Shown: positions 45,112 through 56,143 of the stretch, in pieces | How positions within the stretch are numbered: the first letter of the stretch is position 1 | How the letters are laid out: every line of letters starts with the position of its first letter | Assembly: GCA_947646735.1 (NCBI GenBank) | Contig: CANTFK010000983.1 | Location: 248,001-312,000, forward strand | Reading direction: 5' to 3' | Source: Peronospora farinosa | Lineage: Eukaryota; Oomycota; Peronosporomycetes; Peronosporales; Peronosporaceae | Length of the DNA stretch: 64,000 nucleotides | Notes under the pieces: model-generated | Told to the model about the DNA's origin: nothing | Seen by the model: the letters and a program-made list of their open reading frames with translations, nothing else | Database searches by the model: none | Translations under genes and position numbers: made by a program

Positions 45112-45410
45112 TACGGTAGGACTATTTTTGTTTAGGATACGTAAATAAATGAGTACTACACGGTGGCCTCTGATTGGTCGAAGCTATCAAGTTTTTGTTA
45201 CATCGACACATCACCCAATTATAAAGTTGTTTGGGTAGAACAATTGGGTAGCTTCTGTCGATGTAAGAAGCACCTAATTGTGTACTGTACCTTCATCCGA
45301 TCTGTGTCAAAAATACCGGTTGTATTTCTACATACAATCAAACCATGTGAAAAATACCGGTACTCTATCGAGCAAACGTATGGCTCCAAATTCCTTGACA
45401 CATTGCGACG

Positions 45411-45921
45411 ATGGCTGCAGTGCTCGTACGCAACGCGATGCACCATGCTGTGGCGTTCCTGCAGCACAAGATCTTTTCTACTCCACCGACACCGGCGCTT
45501 ATTCTGGCTCCTTTGATGCTGAATGGTGCATCATCTGCGCTTTCTTCGAACCCGCTGATGGACGCGATCTGGTTGGCTGCCCCCAAGTCAAAGGTACGAG
45601 CTCTCTAGACGTCTAGTAACATTAAAAGCGTTGTATTGTGCCAATATAAAGATGATGAAGATGAAGCGATTGCTGCTGTTTGTTTATGGATATTGGAGAC
45701 GGAAGAAGCATGACAATGAGGTAGAGAAGACGTAACTGACTTGTTTTGTTTGCTATTGTTCGTGCCAGGTGACACCGTCTCGCAAAAGAATTAGGAACAA
45801 CCATCTGAGTAAACGTCTCAAGAACATTGTACACTTTCAGGACTGCCCTTTGTGTAATGAGAAGAAATTACGTCATCGTCTCTGCATGAGCTGCTTTAAA
45901 AAGGGCAAGTACTTTGTGTAG
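45411..45921 (+). CDS. Mitochondrial large-subunit ribosomal protein bL32m
   Basis: Two exons (45,411-45,593 and 45,769-45,921; intron 175 bp, GTACGA...GCCAG) encode 111 residues. Exon 2 carries the whole conserved domain: TPSRKRIRNNHLSKRLKN followed by a zinc ribbon CPLCNEKKLRHRLCMSC and a basic end. Exon 1 provides a roughly 60-residue N-terminus beginning MAAVLVRNAMHHAVAF, which fits a mitochondrial presequence. It is a structural protein of the mitochondrial 50S-like subunit. It is divergent from RIB7 with a gap of about 300 bp that likely holds both promoters. Confidence 0.92.
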
Positions 45922-46154
45922 ATAGCAGTGATCGAAACGTCGTTCATGGCAGATAAAGAGAACATCTTTACAAGTAGAAACTGGATGAATATATTGATAT
46001 CTGCTTAGTAGACGTGACTACAGACACCTTTTTGCATCATCTCCGTCCTCCATTCCTACCATATCGTCTCCTTATTCGCTAAAACATCATACAGCAATTC
46101 CTTATCATTGGTCAGAAGCTGTCGGTCTCTGATCAGCACTTACGATTCACAGTG

Positions 46155-49104
46155 ATGGACGATGTCTCCATTGGGCTTGAGATGGAGCATGAGAATGCGT
46201 CGTTTCTGAACGCGTCAGTGTCTACCACAGTAGCAGAAGAAGTGTCGCTTCCAGATCCAACACTGACACGAGCCTCTGCGAATTCGTCAAGACTAAAGTC
46301 GACCTCAGTCGCAACACCACCGATTGCATTTGCTGTAAACGCAGCAGACGATCATCTGCGTGTGTCGTACCATTGTAAAGCCACCAAATGTTTCCGTCTT
46401 CAATGGGAATCGGAAAGTAAGTGAGGCTTGTAGTAGAAGAGAAAAAGAAGGAGACTTTTAACTGATACTTACACTTGACTTTCTCTCTCTCTCTCTTAGT
46501 GAACCCGCGATGCAAGCGTCAAACTACAATCGTGATTAAGGATGCCGTGTACATCTTTGATGGCTTTTATTTATTGTGTCATAGCAATCCACCCGAGGTC
46601 CCACGGGTGAGGCGACTCATATATTGAAGTAGTTATGACTGTTGAATGACCTCTCATAGCAGCCACCTTGAGTGATGTTAATGTTACAGTTCGAGTACTC
46701 GCGTGGAGGTGTCATGTGTAAAATTCACTTTGTTCAAGAAGAGTTGCCGTCGTCTGTACGCGGAGCGACCAGCAACGAGATGGATACGGATGGCAACGAA
46801 CAGGCACACCGTTCCTTCTGTGACTCGCTGTTCCTGCTTCAACGATACGTGTTCCAGCAACTACTGGGTATTCAACCAGCTCACTTGTTTGGAACCGTCT
46901 TTACAGACTTAGATCATGCTACAGGAGACGTGTCCGAGATTTGTGGCGACTACCATTTGGTACCGCGGTTTATTGCCGTGCATGAAAAACCATTGCTGCA
47001 TGTTGAAGACTTGCATTCACCTAACCGTGTGGGTTATGCGGTGGGCCGGTTGTTATCGGTGCAGAAGATACTGGAATATCTCGAAACCAGCGCGAAATTT
47101 ACCGTGCGCGACTTCTTTATGCAGTTCGACCACCGACAGCTAATTGGCTGCATCGTTTCCACTCGCATTAACGGAAAACCGAGCGTTTTTCGTATTGACG
47201 AACTACTGATGGATGAAGTCGACGGGATTGAAGACGGCAAATTCCCTGTCGAGAATCGTGGTGTTGTTACGAAAGATGGACGGTATCTGGTGCACGCGAT
47301 TGCTCACCACAGCCAAGGCGCTTGCAACTACGATGGTGCCAAGTCGAAAAAGAGAACTCGCAAGTGGCAGGAACAAGGGCAATTTCTACAGCTATCACCG
47401 GAGGTCGAGCCTCTTTCCGAAACGATGCTGCCAGCGGAATGCCATCTTACGGGTATTCGCACAGATCTCTTTGAGGTGGGTAGCGCAATGCCCATGGTGC
47501 TGAAGTATGTACGCCACTTTGAATTGCTTACGAGTTTTGAAAAGACGGTGGGAATAAAATTCAAGGACAAGGCACTGTTACGCCAAGCTTTCACCCATGG
47601 ATCATACATTGACGTAGGCATGCAAAATGTCAACACAGTTGAGGCCACTCGGTCACGCGTTCGGCTTGGGCACGTATTTGAAAATGTTGCCTCCCTCAAA
47701 AGATCGCGCAGTGTACTGCTTAATGGAGATTCGCTACTGTCTGCCAAGGTACCAGGAAATAATGCCGCACAGTTGAGGCAGGTCGCAGAAAAGCACTTGT
47801 CTGGAGATTTCAAAGAGGAATTTCACTCCCGGTATTTATGTCCATATGAACGCTTAGAATTTCTGGGAGACGCCGTTCTTGGCTTCCTTGTGGCCTCATC
47901 AGCTTTTTTGAAGTTGCCAAACGCCGATGAAGGATTCCTTCATCAGACGCGCGTTGACATTGTGAATAATAGTAACCTTGGCAAAATGGCAAAAACTGCC
48001 AACTTCGAGTCGTTGCTGTTAAGCGCATTCGATCTAGCGAAATTGAATGAAGAGTTAAAGGCAAAAATCACGGCGGACTGCTTTGAAGCGCTTCTTGGTG
48101 CGCTCTTCAAGGACCAGGGTATTGCATCGTGCCGTGCACTGCTGGGCACGCTTATGGATTTACACGACCCTGAGTTGCGCGAGTTGTGTTACCTTTCAAC
48201 GGAGGAACTAATTGAAGAGGCAAAAGCATTCGTGGAGAAAGACCGAAGTGCTATTAAGAAGTGGAGTAAGTACACGCACACGAGGCTGCTGCATCGTCGC
48301 TTTGGCGCTCGTTCAGGAGTGGAGATCGCCAACACGCATTTGTGGTTGCATGCTTTCACGCATGCATCGTTCCAAAAGCCTCAAATCAATGATGACGAAT
48401 TTATTGGGCACGACCCAAGCTATGAGCGCATCGAGTTTCTTGGTGACGCTGTGCTGCAGCTGCTGTCATCCGAGTTCCTTGTTGATGCTTTTCCGTACCA
48501 CCAGGAACATCTTCTCACGCAAGTGCGATCATCGCTTGTGAAAAACACGAAGCTGGCGATCGTTGCGCGTAAGGCCGGATACGAGGAGTTTATTCGTTTG
48601 GGAAACGAGGTCAAGAAGAACGGGAACTTGTATGTTGAAGACGTGCTAGCCGATGTGTTTGAGGCTACTCTTGGTGCAGTGTACCTGGAAAACCCGGGCG
48701 ATTTACAAAAAGTTCGTTCAATTCTAGACCAACTGCTTTTTCCGCGGCTCACAGAGGCCATCCGACGTCGCCAGTGGATGAACCCGCGCAAGGTCTTCAT
48801 GTATTACATTACTCAGTGGGGTAACTCAAGTTCGCGGCGGGTTCCGTGTCAGTTTAAGAACATCAAAGTACCCGGTATAGCCACTGAAGCAGGCGTCTTG
48901 GTGCCCAAATGCAAAGATGGCGATGCGAACAAGAGCAGTAAAAGGAAAAAAGCTAACTCAAATGCCCCTCCTGGACACGCAGTGGCTCTGTACGTGAACA
49001 ACTTCCAGGTAGCTCGTGCGGTTGGGCGTACCATTGCTGCAGCTCAAGACGCAGCCTGCAAGAAGGCTTTAACGCTGTACGGCGTCAAGCTATACGACGA
49101 CTAA
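46155..49104 (+). CDS. Dicer-like protein (two RNase III domains, no helicase)
   Basis: Three exons are predicted: 46,155-46,416; 46,500-46,606; 46,690-49,104, about 927 residues. The second acceptor (GTTACAG) removes an in-frame stop just upstream. RNase III domain a has YERLEFLGDAVLGF and DCFEALLGALF; domain b has YERIEFLGDAVLQL and DVFEATLGAVY, so both acidic catalytic sets look intact. The region ahead of RNase IIIa (about residues 180-340) could be a divergent PAZ/platform. The C-terminus (VALYVNNFQVARAVGRTIAA...) resembles a double-stranded RNA-binding domain. There is no DExD/H helicase. It would cut double-stranded RNA into small RNAs, possibly including those from the retroelements nearby. 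Confidence 0.88.
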
Positions 49105-49273
49105 GTTGAGATGCTAGGATCGTATCGCTAGACCAACAGCAAGTGTTCCGTATGTACGAGTCGCATGATGATGAGGTGACCATCCCATTATATTAAAGTG
49201 CTAAGAGAGGTTTCTTGTTTGCATTTGTTAGCTGTTCTGCCGTTTTGTGAACGCTCGGACTGAACAGTCTAGC

Positions 49274-50119
49274 CTAGCTTTTCGTTTCTTCGTCAGCCTT
49301 CTTCTTGACAGCAGTCGGTGGTGGTCCAGCAGGAAGTGGTGGTTTCTTTGGTGGACGTGGAGGAGGTTTGGGCTTTGACACATCACTAGGCGTTGGTGGT
49401 GGTCCACGATCGGTTTTTCCGTCCCGATGTTGTTGACTCTTCTTCTCTCCGCCAAGCATCTTCATAGCCACAGGGTCCTTCTTTCCATAGAACCGGTCCT
49501 TGATATTCTGCTTAGCCAATGGGTCGTCCTTATCACGTGGCATTTCATGCAGATAAGGACACTCGTCACCGCGATTACACTCTCCTCGCGCGTAGAACGA
49601 GCACAAGTGCGCACGATTGCGCTTGTAGTACGGTTCCTGTCGAGCCAAACGCAGTAACGCGCTATTGGCTGAGCCTGATGCTTTACCATAAGCAGAGACT
49701 GCTCCTTCTTGCTCCAACATACGACTGTGCTGCTGCGAAAACCACTCCCGATTGGCATCACTCTCAGGCACATTAACAGCCACTTGACCATCCCCTCCGT
49801 CCTCTTTGGCCAAGAACGCGTCACGAACTTGAACTGGCAAATGATATTGTAAGTCCAAGACGCACGTTTGACATACATTCTTCATTCTAGCGCAGGTTTG
49901 ACACACTTCCGTCTTCTTATAACGAGCGCGTTTGCCCGGTTTCCAGCGAAAGACTGTGAAGGGACGGGCACATATTTTACATGCGCTACCGTATGCCTCC
50001 TTCATCATACGTACGTATGGATTTTCACCTAAACAACTCTCACATAACAAGGGAAATTCTTCCGATTCCCATGCCGTCTTGGTCGAGTCCGCCTTGATCC
50101 CAAAGCCACGCTCCCCCAT
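49274..50119 (-). CDS. RBM22/Slt11 (Ecm2)-like zinc finger protein without RRM
   Basis: Encodes 281 residues from ATG 50,119; longer upstream open frame lacks an ATG. The N-terminal half matches the splicing factor RBM22/Slt11: [20 protein letters not shown], the Cys-rich [13 protein letters not shown] and [14 protein letters not shown], then a CCCH finger [19 protein letters not shown]. The family normally continues into an RRM that contacts U6 snRNA and the intron. Here the frame instead runs through [13 protein letters not shown] into a Lys/Pro-rich tail ([15 protein letters not shown]) and stops. Only 170 bp separate it from the Dicer-like stop, so no room remains for an RRM. Family assignment is firm; activity without an RRM is uncertain. 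Confidence 0.87.
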   Translation of the reverse strand: MGERGFGIKADSTKTAWESEEFPLLCESCLGENPYVRMMKEAYGSACKICARPFTVFRWKPGKRARYKKTEVCQTCARMKNVCQTCVLDLQYHLPVQVRDAFLAKEDGGDGQVAVNVPESDANREWFSQQHSRMLEQEGAVSAYGKASGSANSALLRLARQEPYYKRNRAHLCSFYARGECNRGDECPYLHEMPRDKDDPLAKQNIKDRFYGKKDPVAMKMLGGEKKSQQHRDGKTDRGPPPTPSDVSKPKPPPRPPKKPPLPAGPPPTAVKKKADEETKS

Positions 50120-50207
50120 GACTGAAAGGCACAGACTTTTGTCGTAATTAGACGTCTGTGATTCGCTGAAAAGAAGTTTACGCAATCAATACGAGACTGC
50201 GGTAGCC

Positions 50208-50323
50208 TTTTGACATAGTGTAAAGGTACCCATTTGACAAAGTGTGAAGGTACCCATTTGACAAAGTGTGAAGGTACCCATTTGACAAAGTGTGAAGGTA
50301 GCCATTTGACAAAACGTGACTCA
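50208..50323. repeat. 24-bp tandem repeat in a bidirectional promoter / 5' leader
   Basis: Four 24-bp units (50,208, 50,232, 50,256 and 50,280) plus a partial fifth at 50,304, consensus TTTGACAAAGTGTGAAGGTACCCA. They lie between the divergent starts of the RBM22-like gene (50,119) and the IBA57 gene (50,324). The unit is a multiple of three and keeps an in-frame open reading leading into IBA57, but there is no ATG in it, so it is more likely regulatory or leader sequence. Confidence 0.88.
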
Positions 50324-51564
50324 ATGACTTCATTGTTGCGGCGCTCGGGGGTGGCGCGATTAGCGAATCGTAAATTGACGCAACTAGAAGGATCAGACGC
50401 ATCGCGCTTCCTCCAAGCAGTACTGACCAATGACATGAAGCTATTGTCACGTTGTGGAGATGCGATATATGGTGGATTCCTAAGCACCAAAGGACGTGTG
50501 GTGGGTGACTGCAATGTACTGCAAGTCGGAGATGACGCCTTCTTATTGGACTACGATAAAGAAGTCGATGAACAGCTGATGAAGCATTTAAAGCGCTACA
50601 AGTTACGCATGAAGATTAAGATGGAGGACAAGACAGACGCTTTTGATCTCTACGCTACGCTACCCGCTATCATGGGCGAGGAGGACATTGCAATCCCATC
50701 ATCAGTCAAGATACTAGATGAACTGCAGATGATTAACACTGGAGAGAATGCGATGATATATCCAGATCCACGTGGGGACTATTTTGGGGTTCGAGCTCTT
50801 CTTCCTGCGGATACTATTTGTAAGAAGAGAATTGGATTGTTGTGGCTTGCATATTGCTCATGTTTTCTATGTGTTGGATTTATTTTAGTTAATACGCCGA
50901 AGAGATACGAGACCATGGAGATGTCTGCGTATTTGGATCATCGTGTCGCTCTTGGTGTCGCAGAAGGGTGAGCCATTGAGTTCTTTGGAACTAGTACTTT
51001 GGAACGGCAGTACTGATTGTTTTTTTGTGAAGTAAGGAGCTGGTCGACGGGATCCCGCTCGAGTGCAATCTTGACTTATTGCAGGGCGTATCTTTTCGCA
51101 AAGGCTGCTATGTTGGCCAGGAGCTCACGGCTCGCACGCAATTCAAGGGTAACATCCGTAAACGGTTAGTTCCCGTTGCACTGATTCCAGCAGAGCAAGA
51201 GGATGTGGTGAAGGATCTGTCCGAACTTGCATTCAAGCCGTTCGACGCGCCATCTCACAGAGCGTTGCGTGCCTACTTGGCCGGCTCAAACGATTGGAAG
51301 GACGTGAAGGCGCCTGAAATTGGTGACAAGATCGTGGCCACCGGTGAAACAAAAGCGGTTGGAACAATTTTCAACGTTGGAAGAGACGTGAGCAGCGCGA
51401 TTGCCATGATGCGTTTAGGCCATCTACTCCATTCAGCGTCTGACGATGGGGAGAGTGTGCCCACCAATAAGTTCTTGACGCAGGATGGTGCTTTTTACGC
51501 CGTTCCCTATCAACCTCCATGGTGGCCTCAGTTGAAGTTTGAGACAGGAAAGATGGTGTTATAA
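50324..51564 (+). CDS. IBA57/CAF17 iron-sulfur cluster assembly factor
   Basis: Three exons are predicted: 50,324-50,819; 50,889-50,967; 51,033-51,564, about 368 residues. The N-terminus [18 protein letters not shown] fits a mitochondrial presequence. The aminomethyltransferase-like (GcvT/YgfZ) fold is marked by [18 protein letters not shown] and the family signature [13 protein letters not shown] in exon 3. In mitochondria IBA57 works with ISCA1/ISCA2 in maturing [4Fe-4S] proteins such as aconitase and radical-SAM enzymes. Introns are 69 and 65 bp; the second needs acceptor GTGAAG to keep frame. It shares a roughly 200-bp divergent promoter with the RBM22-like gene. Confidence 0.9.
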
Positions 51565-51739
51565 GGACATACAGTGGCAGCATTGGAATCTCATTCATAC
51601 GCAATGGTTGGTTTTGAAGTTACTCACCTGCTAATGAAAACGAGATAGTGCAATACGTTACGACATTCGTCTTCAAGCTCACAGTTTCTACCTCAAATTT
51701 GGTGTTTCTATCACTCCAAAAGGTGATTTTCAACGTCGA

Positions 51740-54311
51740 ATGATGTTGTTGATTTGGCACGAAGGATTGGGCACAGACGATGAGCAGGCCACGGACGACG
51801 AGCTTTGGGCACGCGTGCTCTACTCTTATGACGACGACAATGATAACAGCAATGTGTTGTCGAGTCTTCACTTGGTGCAGGGACTGCTGGCGTTTGTACG
51901 AACCTGTCGACGAAGCGGAGACGGAGATTCAATGAAAGAGACAACGACCACTGCGTGGACGCCCGAGTGGGCGAGTGTGACGCTTTCCAGACGACGGTTC
52001 TTCATCTTGGAAGTGGAGCAACAGATTTTCATGGCACTGGTACGCAGGAAGGATTGGCATTGTATACTAGAGACCATTTGTGACTCTATATGTTGCTACT
52101 GCTGCTGTAGGGTGTCCATCCCACAGTTGAGATTGTACGAGCTCGTCTAGGGCGTTTCTACCAGCTACACGTTATGCAGTGTATGTTCACATTTTGTCGT
52201 TGTTGTGACAGAAAGACCACAGACGTGGGTATGAAGCACTGCTTCGAGAGATATACGGCATGTTCGGACTGTTTCATGGAAGTATTGAGAGGTGGGGTTG
52301 CCAGCCAATAATCAAGCTGTTCACCTAGCTTTTGACTGACTTATCGCCATGCTTGGTCTTGTAGTAATTTACGGTTGCTGCCTTCAGGTGGTAGATCCGT
52401 CGAGTCGGACATGACTCCTCAGAAGAACACGGATGGAATGGATCTTTTGATGGATATCGCTGCGGTGCGAAAACGGTTGCGCAAGCTTCGACTTGCAATT
52501 GATTCGCTTACGTATCACAAGCCGCTTAATGTCACCAGCGAAGATACACAGCAGGATGAGGAATATCAGCAAGAGAAAAAGACAATGGAGGCAGAACTTG
52601 AGGCATTAATGGCGCTATCTCCGGCTACAACACTGCAAAAGAAATGTGCTGGATTCTTCCCTCCACTCCTTCAAACTCTGAACGTTCGTAGCTCGAGTGC
52701 GTTTTCGGAGTTGCAAGGCCTCGGATATTTTCCCATGGACCAGCCCACGTTCTTAGCGCTGCAAACTTTCGTAAATGGCTTTCACACCGATTTACGGTCT
52801 TCCGAATCAGATGTGGGAGCAGAAAGCATGGAGAAGTTGGCCCTGTTCTATAAGGGCAATCTTTTGTGGAGCTCTTTGGAAACCACGACAATGCATCTGC
52901 TGTACAAATTCCTCCGGCTTCGCGAAGAACGTGGAATGACCATGCTCCGTGGTGACGATAAACATGATGTAGATTATTTACATTCTGGTCTGACGCTACC
53001 AAAACATGCTGACTCCGAGTTGTGGATGGCTAACGCGTATGAGGACACCTTTCTTCCTGTATGGTCTAGCAAGCTTTCGTACACAGAATGCGATGTTGTC
53101 GCGCAAAGCAAAGATGGCCGCCCCCGCGTGCGTAAGTCAGCTTGCTCGTTGCACAAGCAGCATCCAGTCTCGCTGTCAACGTTTATATCGGCAGCATCGC
53201 CTTCCTCTGGTGATCCTGTCTCGACTCCACGTCCCGGTGTTGCTGCAGAGCCATTACAATTTTGTCCGCCTTCGCATTCTCCTGCCTCATTGACTCGATT
53301 TGGAGGAGCACGGAGGAACGAAACGAGGCCTGCTAACTTACAGAGTGCAATGAAGACGCGAGCCAGGTCCCCTTCGTTTCGAAATGCTGGTCTAATGCTG
53401 AAGAATGGCTGCTTTTCAAAGTTACTCCATGCCAATCGAGAAATGCAATCGGGAAAAGTCTGGAGGGAGATAGAAAGAGTGTGGAGTCCGCTTATCTACC
53501 TTTTAGACGGTGTATCCACCTCCATTGCAAATACCACGTCCACAATGATGGCTGCAAGGCATCGAGTAGTGGTGTGGCATGAAGCAGATCTCACAATGAT
53601 CATTTTGCTCCGTCTCGACGCGACAGAGCCTGAGTCAACGGGTGCAGTGCCAACAAGTTTAAACGCGGACACGATGGAGCGTTTAAAAAACTATCTGGAG
53701 GAACAACAACGATTCGAGACCCTAGCACACCTCATTCTTGCCCGATATACCGCCACTTTTGCTTTTCAAAAGAAGTACGTACTCTTGAACCTGCAATGGA
53801 TGATCGATCATACCACTTCTACTCACTTTGTGTGTCTTCAAATGTAGCATCCCTCGACTTCCTCCACTTTCTCCATTTGTATACATCAATCGTGTCAATC
53901 TTGCGTTTCGAATGCAACAAGTCCCACGACTTTTGAAAAGCAAAGAGGACGATATGTTTCCAATTCCTGATCATTTGCTCGTGCACTACTTCCCGTCGTC
54001 TACAACGGCTCTTGTTAATGATCTTCATGCAAAGTTGCATGGATCAATAAGCACTGGAAATCGAGAGATTTGCGTTCTCACACGTGATGCTGGTTGGGTA
54101 TTTGCCAAGAAATCAGAGACATCACATCGTGAGCTGTACGTCTTTATCGATAGTAAAGTGGGTTCTTCCGTTTACAGTCTTACGGGTACGTTGCATTTTG
54201 CTTGTAAAAGAGGCTTACAGAGACGTGCTTAACAGTGTGTATACCTGATGTATACATGCAGATTCACTTCAGAGGCTGTTACACGACCAATTTGATAACG
54301 TCTTGTTTTAA
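51740..54311 (+). CDS. CCZ1 vacuolar fusion protein homolog
   Basis: Six exons are predicted: 51,740-52,039; 52,111-52,170; 52,212-52,291; 52,365-53,774; 53,848-54,185; 54,262-54,311, about 745 residues, all in phase. The N-terminal longin-like part (ARVLYSYDDDN, ...SSLHLVQGLLAFVR, GVHPTVEIVRARLGRFYQLH) and the C-terminal PFVYINRVNLAF and DSLQRLLHDQFD fit CCZ1. CCZ1 with MON1 is the guanine-nucleotide exchange factor for Rab7 on late endosomes and vacuoles. A long poorly conserved, Ser/Pro-rich middle (about residues 330-430) is a species-type insert. The second intron is only 41 bp. The first ATG of two adjacent ones is used. Confidence 0.8.
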
Positions 54312-54520
54312 ATGCCTTAACCGTTAAGGTTAAGATTACCATGGCCAAATTTACAATAATATGGGATACTGCGATATTGTGCATGTATATTGTATATTGC
54401 AATATAATCAAAAATGGGTCTCGTTGAAGCTGAGAATAAGCAGCCCAAAATAATAATGTTGCTCGATAGACAAGTATGTTGCATTATCTTGACCATTTTC
54501 GTTTTGGACACAAAAGAAGC

Positions 54521-55971
54521 ATGTCGGACGAGCAGCTCCAACGGGAAGAAGCTCATCTTCGTGTTGCAATTAATAATGTTTCCAATGAGACGCTAAAGGT
54601 GCACAGTTTGTCAATTGTGTATGGTCATATTGTAGTAGCTACACTTCTTCTGTCATTGAGTCCAAGATAATTAATTCTAAAATGCTGTTGCAACTGCCAC
54701 AGACGCACATGTTGACGGCGTTAAATGACTTTCATACGTCCACAAGCTCAACAATATCAAGTGTATCGACTTTTGCAGCTCAGAAAGAGAGTGATAAGAA
54801 TGATGCAATTGCAGTAAAGCTGAGAGAGACGTCTGTGACTGTACAAAAGCCTCGGGACGCTCTCTTCTTGGCAATCCATGCACTGTTACTTGAAGCTGGT
54901 ATGAAAGACGCTTTTGATGGAAGAATTGGCACGATACGATAGTTTTACTGATGCTTTATTATGTACAGGCTATAAATTAACGGGGGCTATGGGCTCAGAG
55001 TTTGTACTGCCTGAGAACTGGGATGCTACCAGTTCAAATGGACTTTTTAAAGCAGAATACATTCATCCAAATGATGAATCAATCAAGTTTTTATTCCAGG
55101 TGGGGGAATTGCTGTTGATTATTTGTAGTGTTATGTAGTTATTTGACTGATTTTCGTGTGCTTTTTCTAATCAGGGGTTGTTTGTTGGAGACAAGTTTGA
55201 AGTGTACCTTTCGGACGACAAGGATCACATCCACTCGATTACATTAAGGTACGTACATGCTTTATAGTAGACATGGCTTACAACTTGCTGTTCACATGAA
55301 GAGCTGAGCATTGGACGTGTTTAATGAATCAGTGTGGACCAGTTTGTCGCATTAAGTGAGTCGACGTCTCCTCTTTCGGCAGCAAGCCTGCTCCAAAATC
55401 TAGAAAACCTGCGGGAGACATTTACGCCATTTGCCGAAAGTATTCAGCCTGCAATGAAGAGAAAGACTACACCAGTAGTCAGCATTCCAGGGGTTCACCC
55501 ACCGGATCGTGATGATCAAGGAGATTATGGTGCTCCATCTCCAGCTCGTATCCCGCCGGTGCGCTCTCATGCCAGCGTTGATACCATTTGCCCAATGCTG
55601 AGCACTTACAACTGTCGTATCATTACATGTAGGTGGGAGAAGGTGATGCATTTCCACCGGGGCTTGGAGGTGGCAACCCAGACATGTTGGTAGGACCCGA
55701 CCATCCACTCTTCGGTCACCGTGGTGACCCATCTCGGGGTCCTGTGCCTGGCGCTCGCTTTGACCCGTTCGGTCCGTCTATCGATCCTCTTGGTCCTAGT
55801 GGCTTTCACCGCCCACCATCTCGTGGCCCAGCACCGACGATGCCATTTGGAGGACCCGGACCCGATCACTTGCGCATGCCTCGCGACGACGAAATGGACC
55901 CTAACTTTGGCTTGAGTGGACGTGGCAGCCGTGGTGGGCACCCGTTTGGGTCAGACCACTCGTTTTTCTAA
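54521..55971 (+). CDS. PI31 proteasome regulator (PSMF1-like)
   Basis: Six exons are predicted: 54,521-54,598; 54,703-54,898; 54,969-55,099; 55,175-55,248; 55,333-55,558; 55,633-55,971, about 347 residues. The N-terminal FP-type domain appears as KPRDALFLAIHALLLEAGYK (made by splicing), SEFVLPENWDA and GLFVGDKFEVYLSDD. The C-terminus is Gly/Pro-rich (VGPDHPLFGHRG, PGARFDPFGPS), as in PI31, which binds the 20S proteasome. A longer N-terminal linker of about 30-60 residues precedes the domain; the start at 54,521 is the nearest in-frame ATG, but another is possible. Confidence 0.85.
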
Positions 55972-56143
55972 CTGTGCAAGTGCTGTGGCATGAAAGTGAT
56001 CTGACAGTAGCAAATTTTTGCATATGCAATAGCACATGCAGCGTTTCAGTTCTCTTGTATTGGAGCCTATTCATTACTGAGCATACTAACAAACCACTTG
56101 CTTTTCATATGTCCCAAATATTCAGAAAATACACGAAGCACCC

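Noticed and set aside
47328..48800. Minus-strand open frames (up to 161 codons) within the Dicer-like gene
   Set aside because: They are opposite conserved RNase III codons and have no family resemblance.
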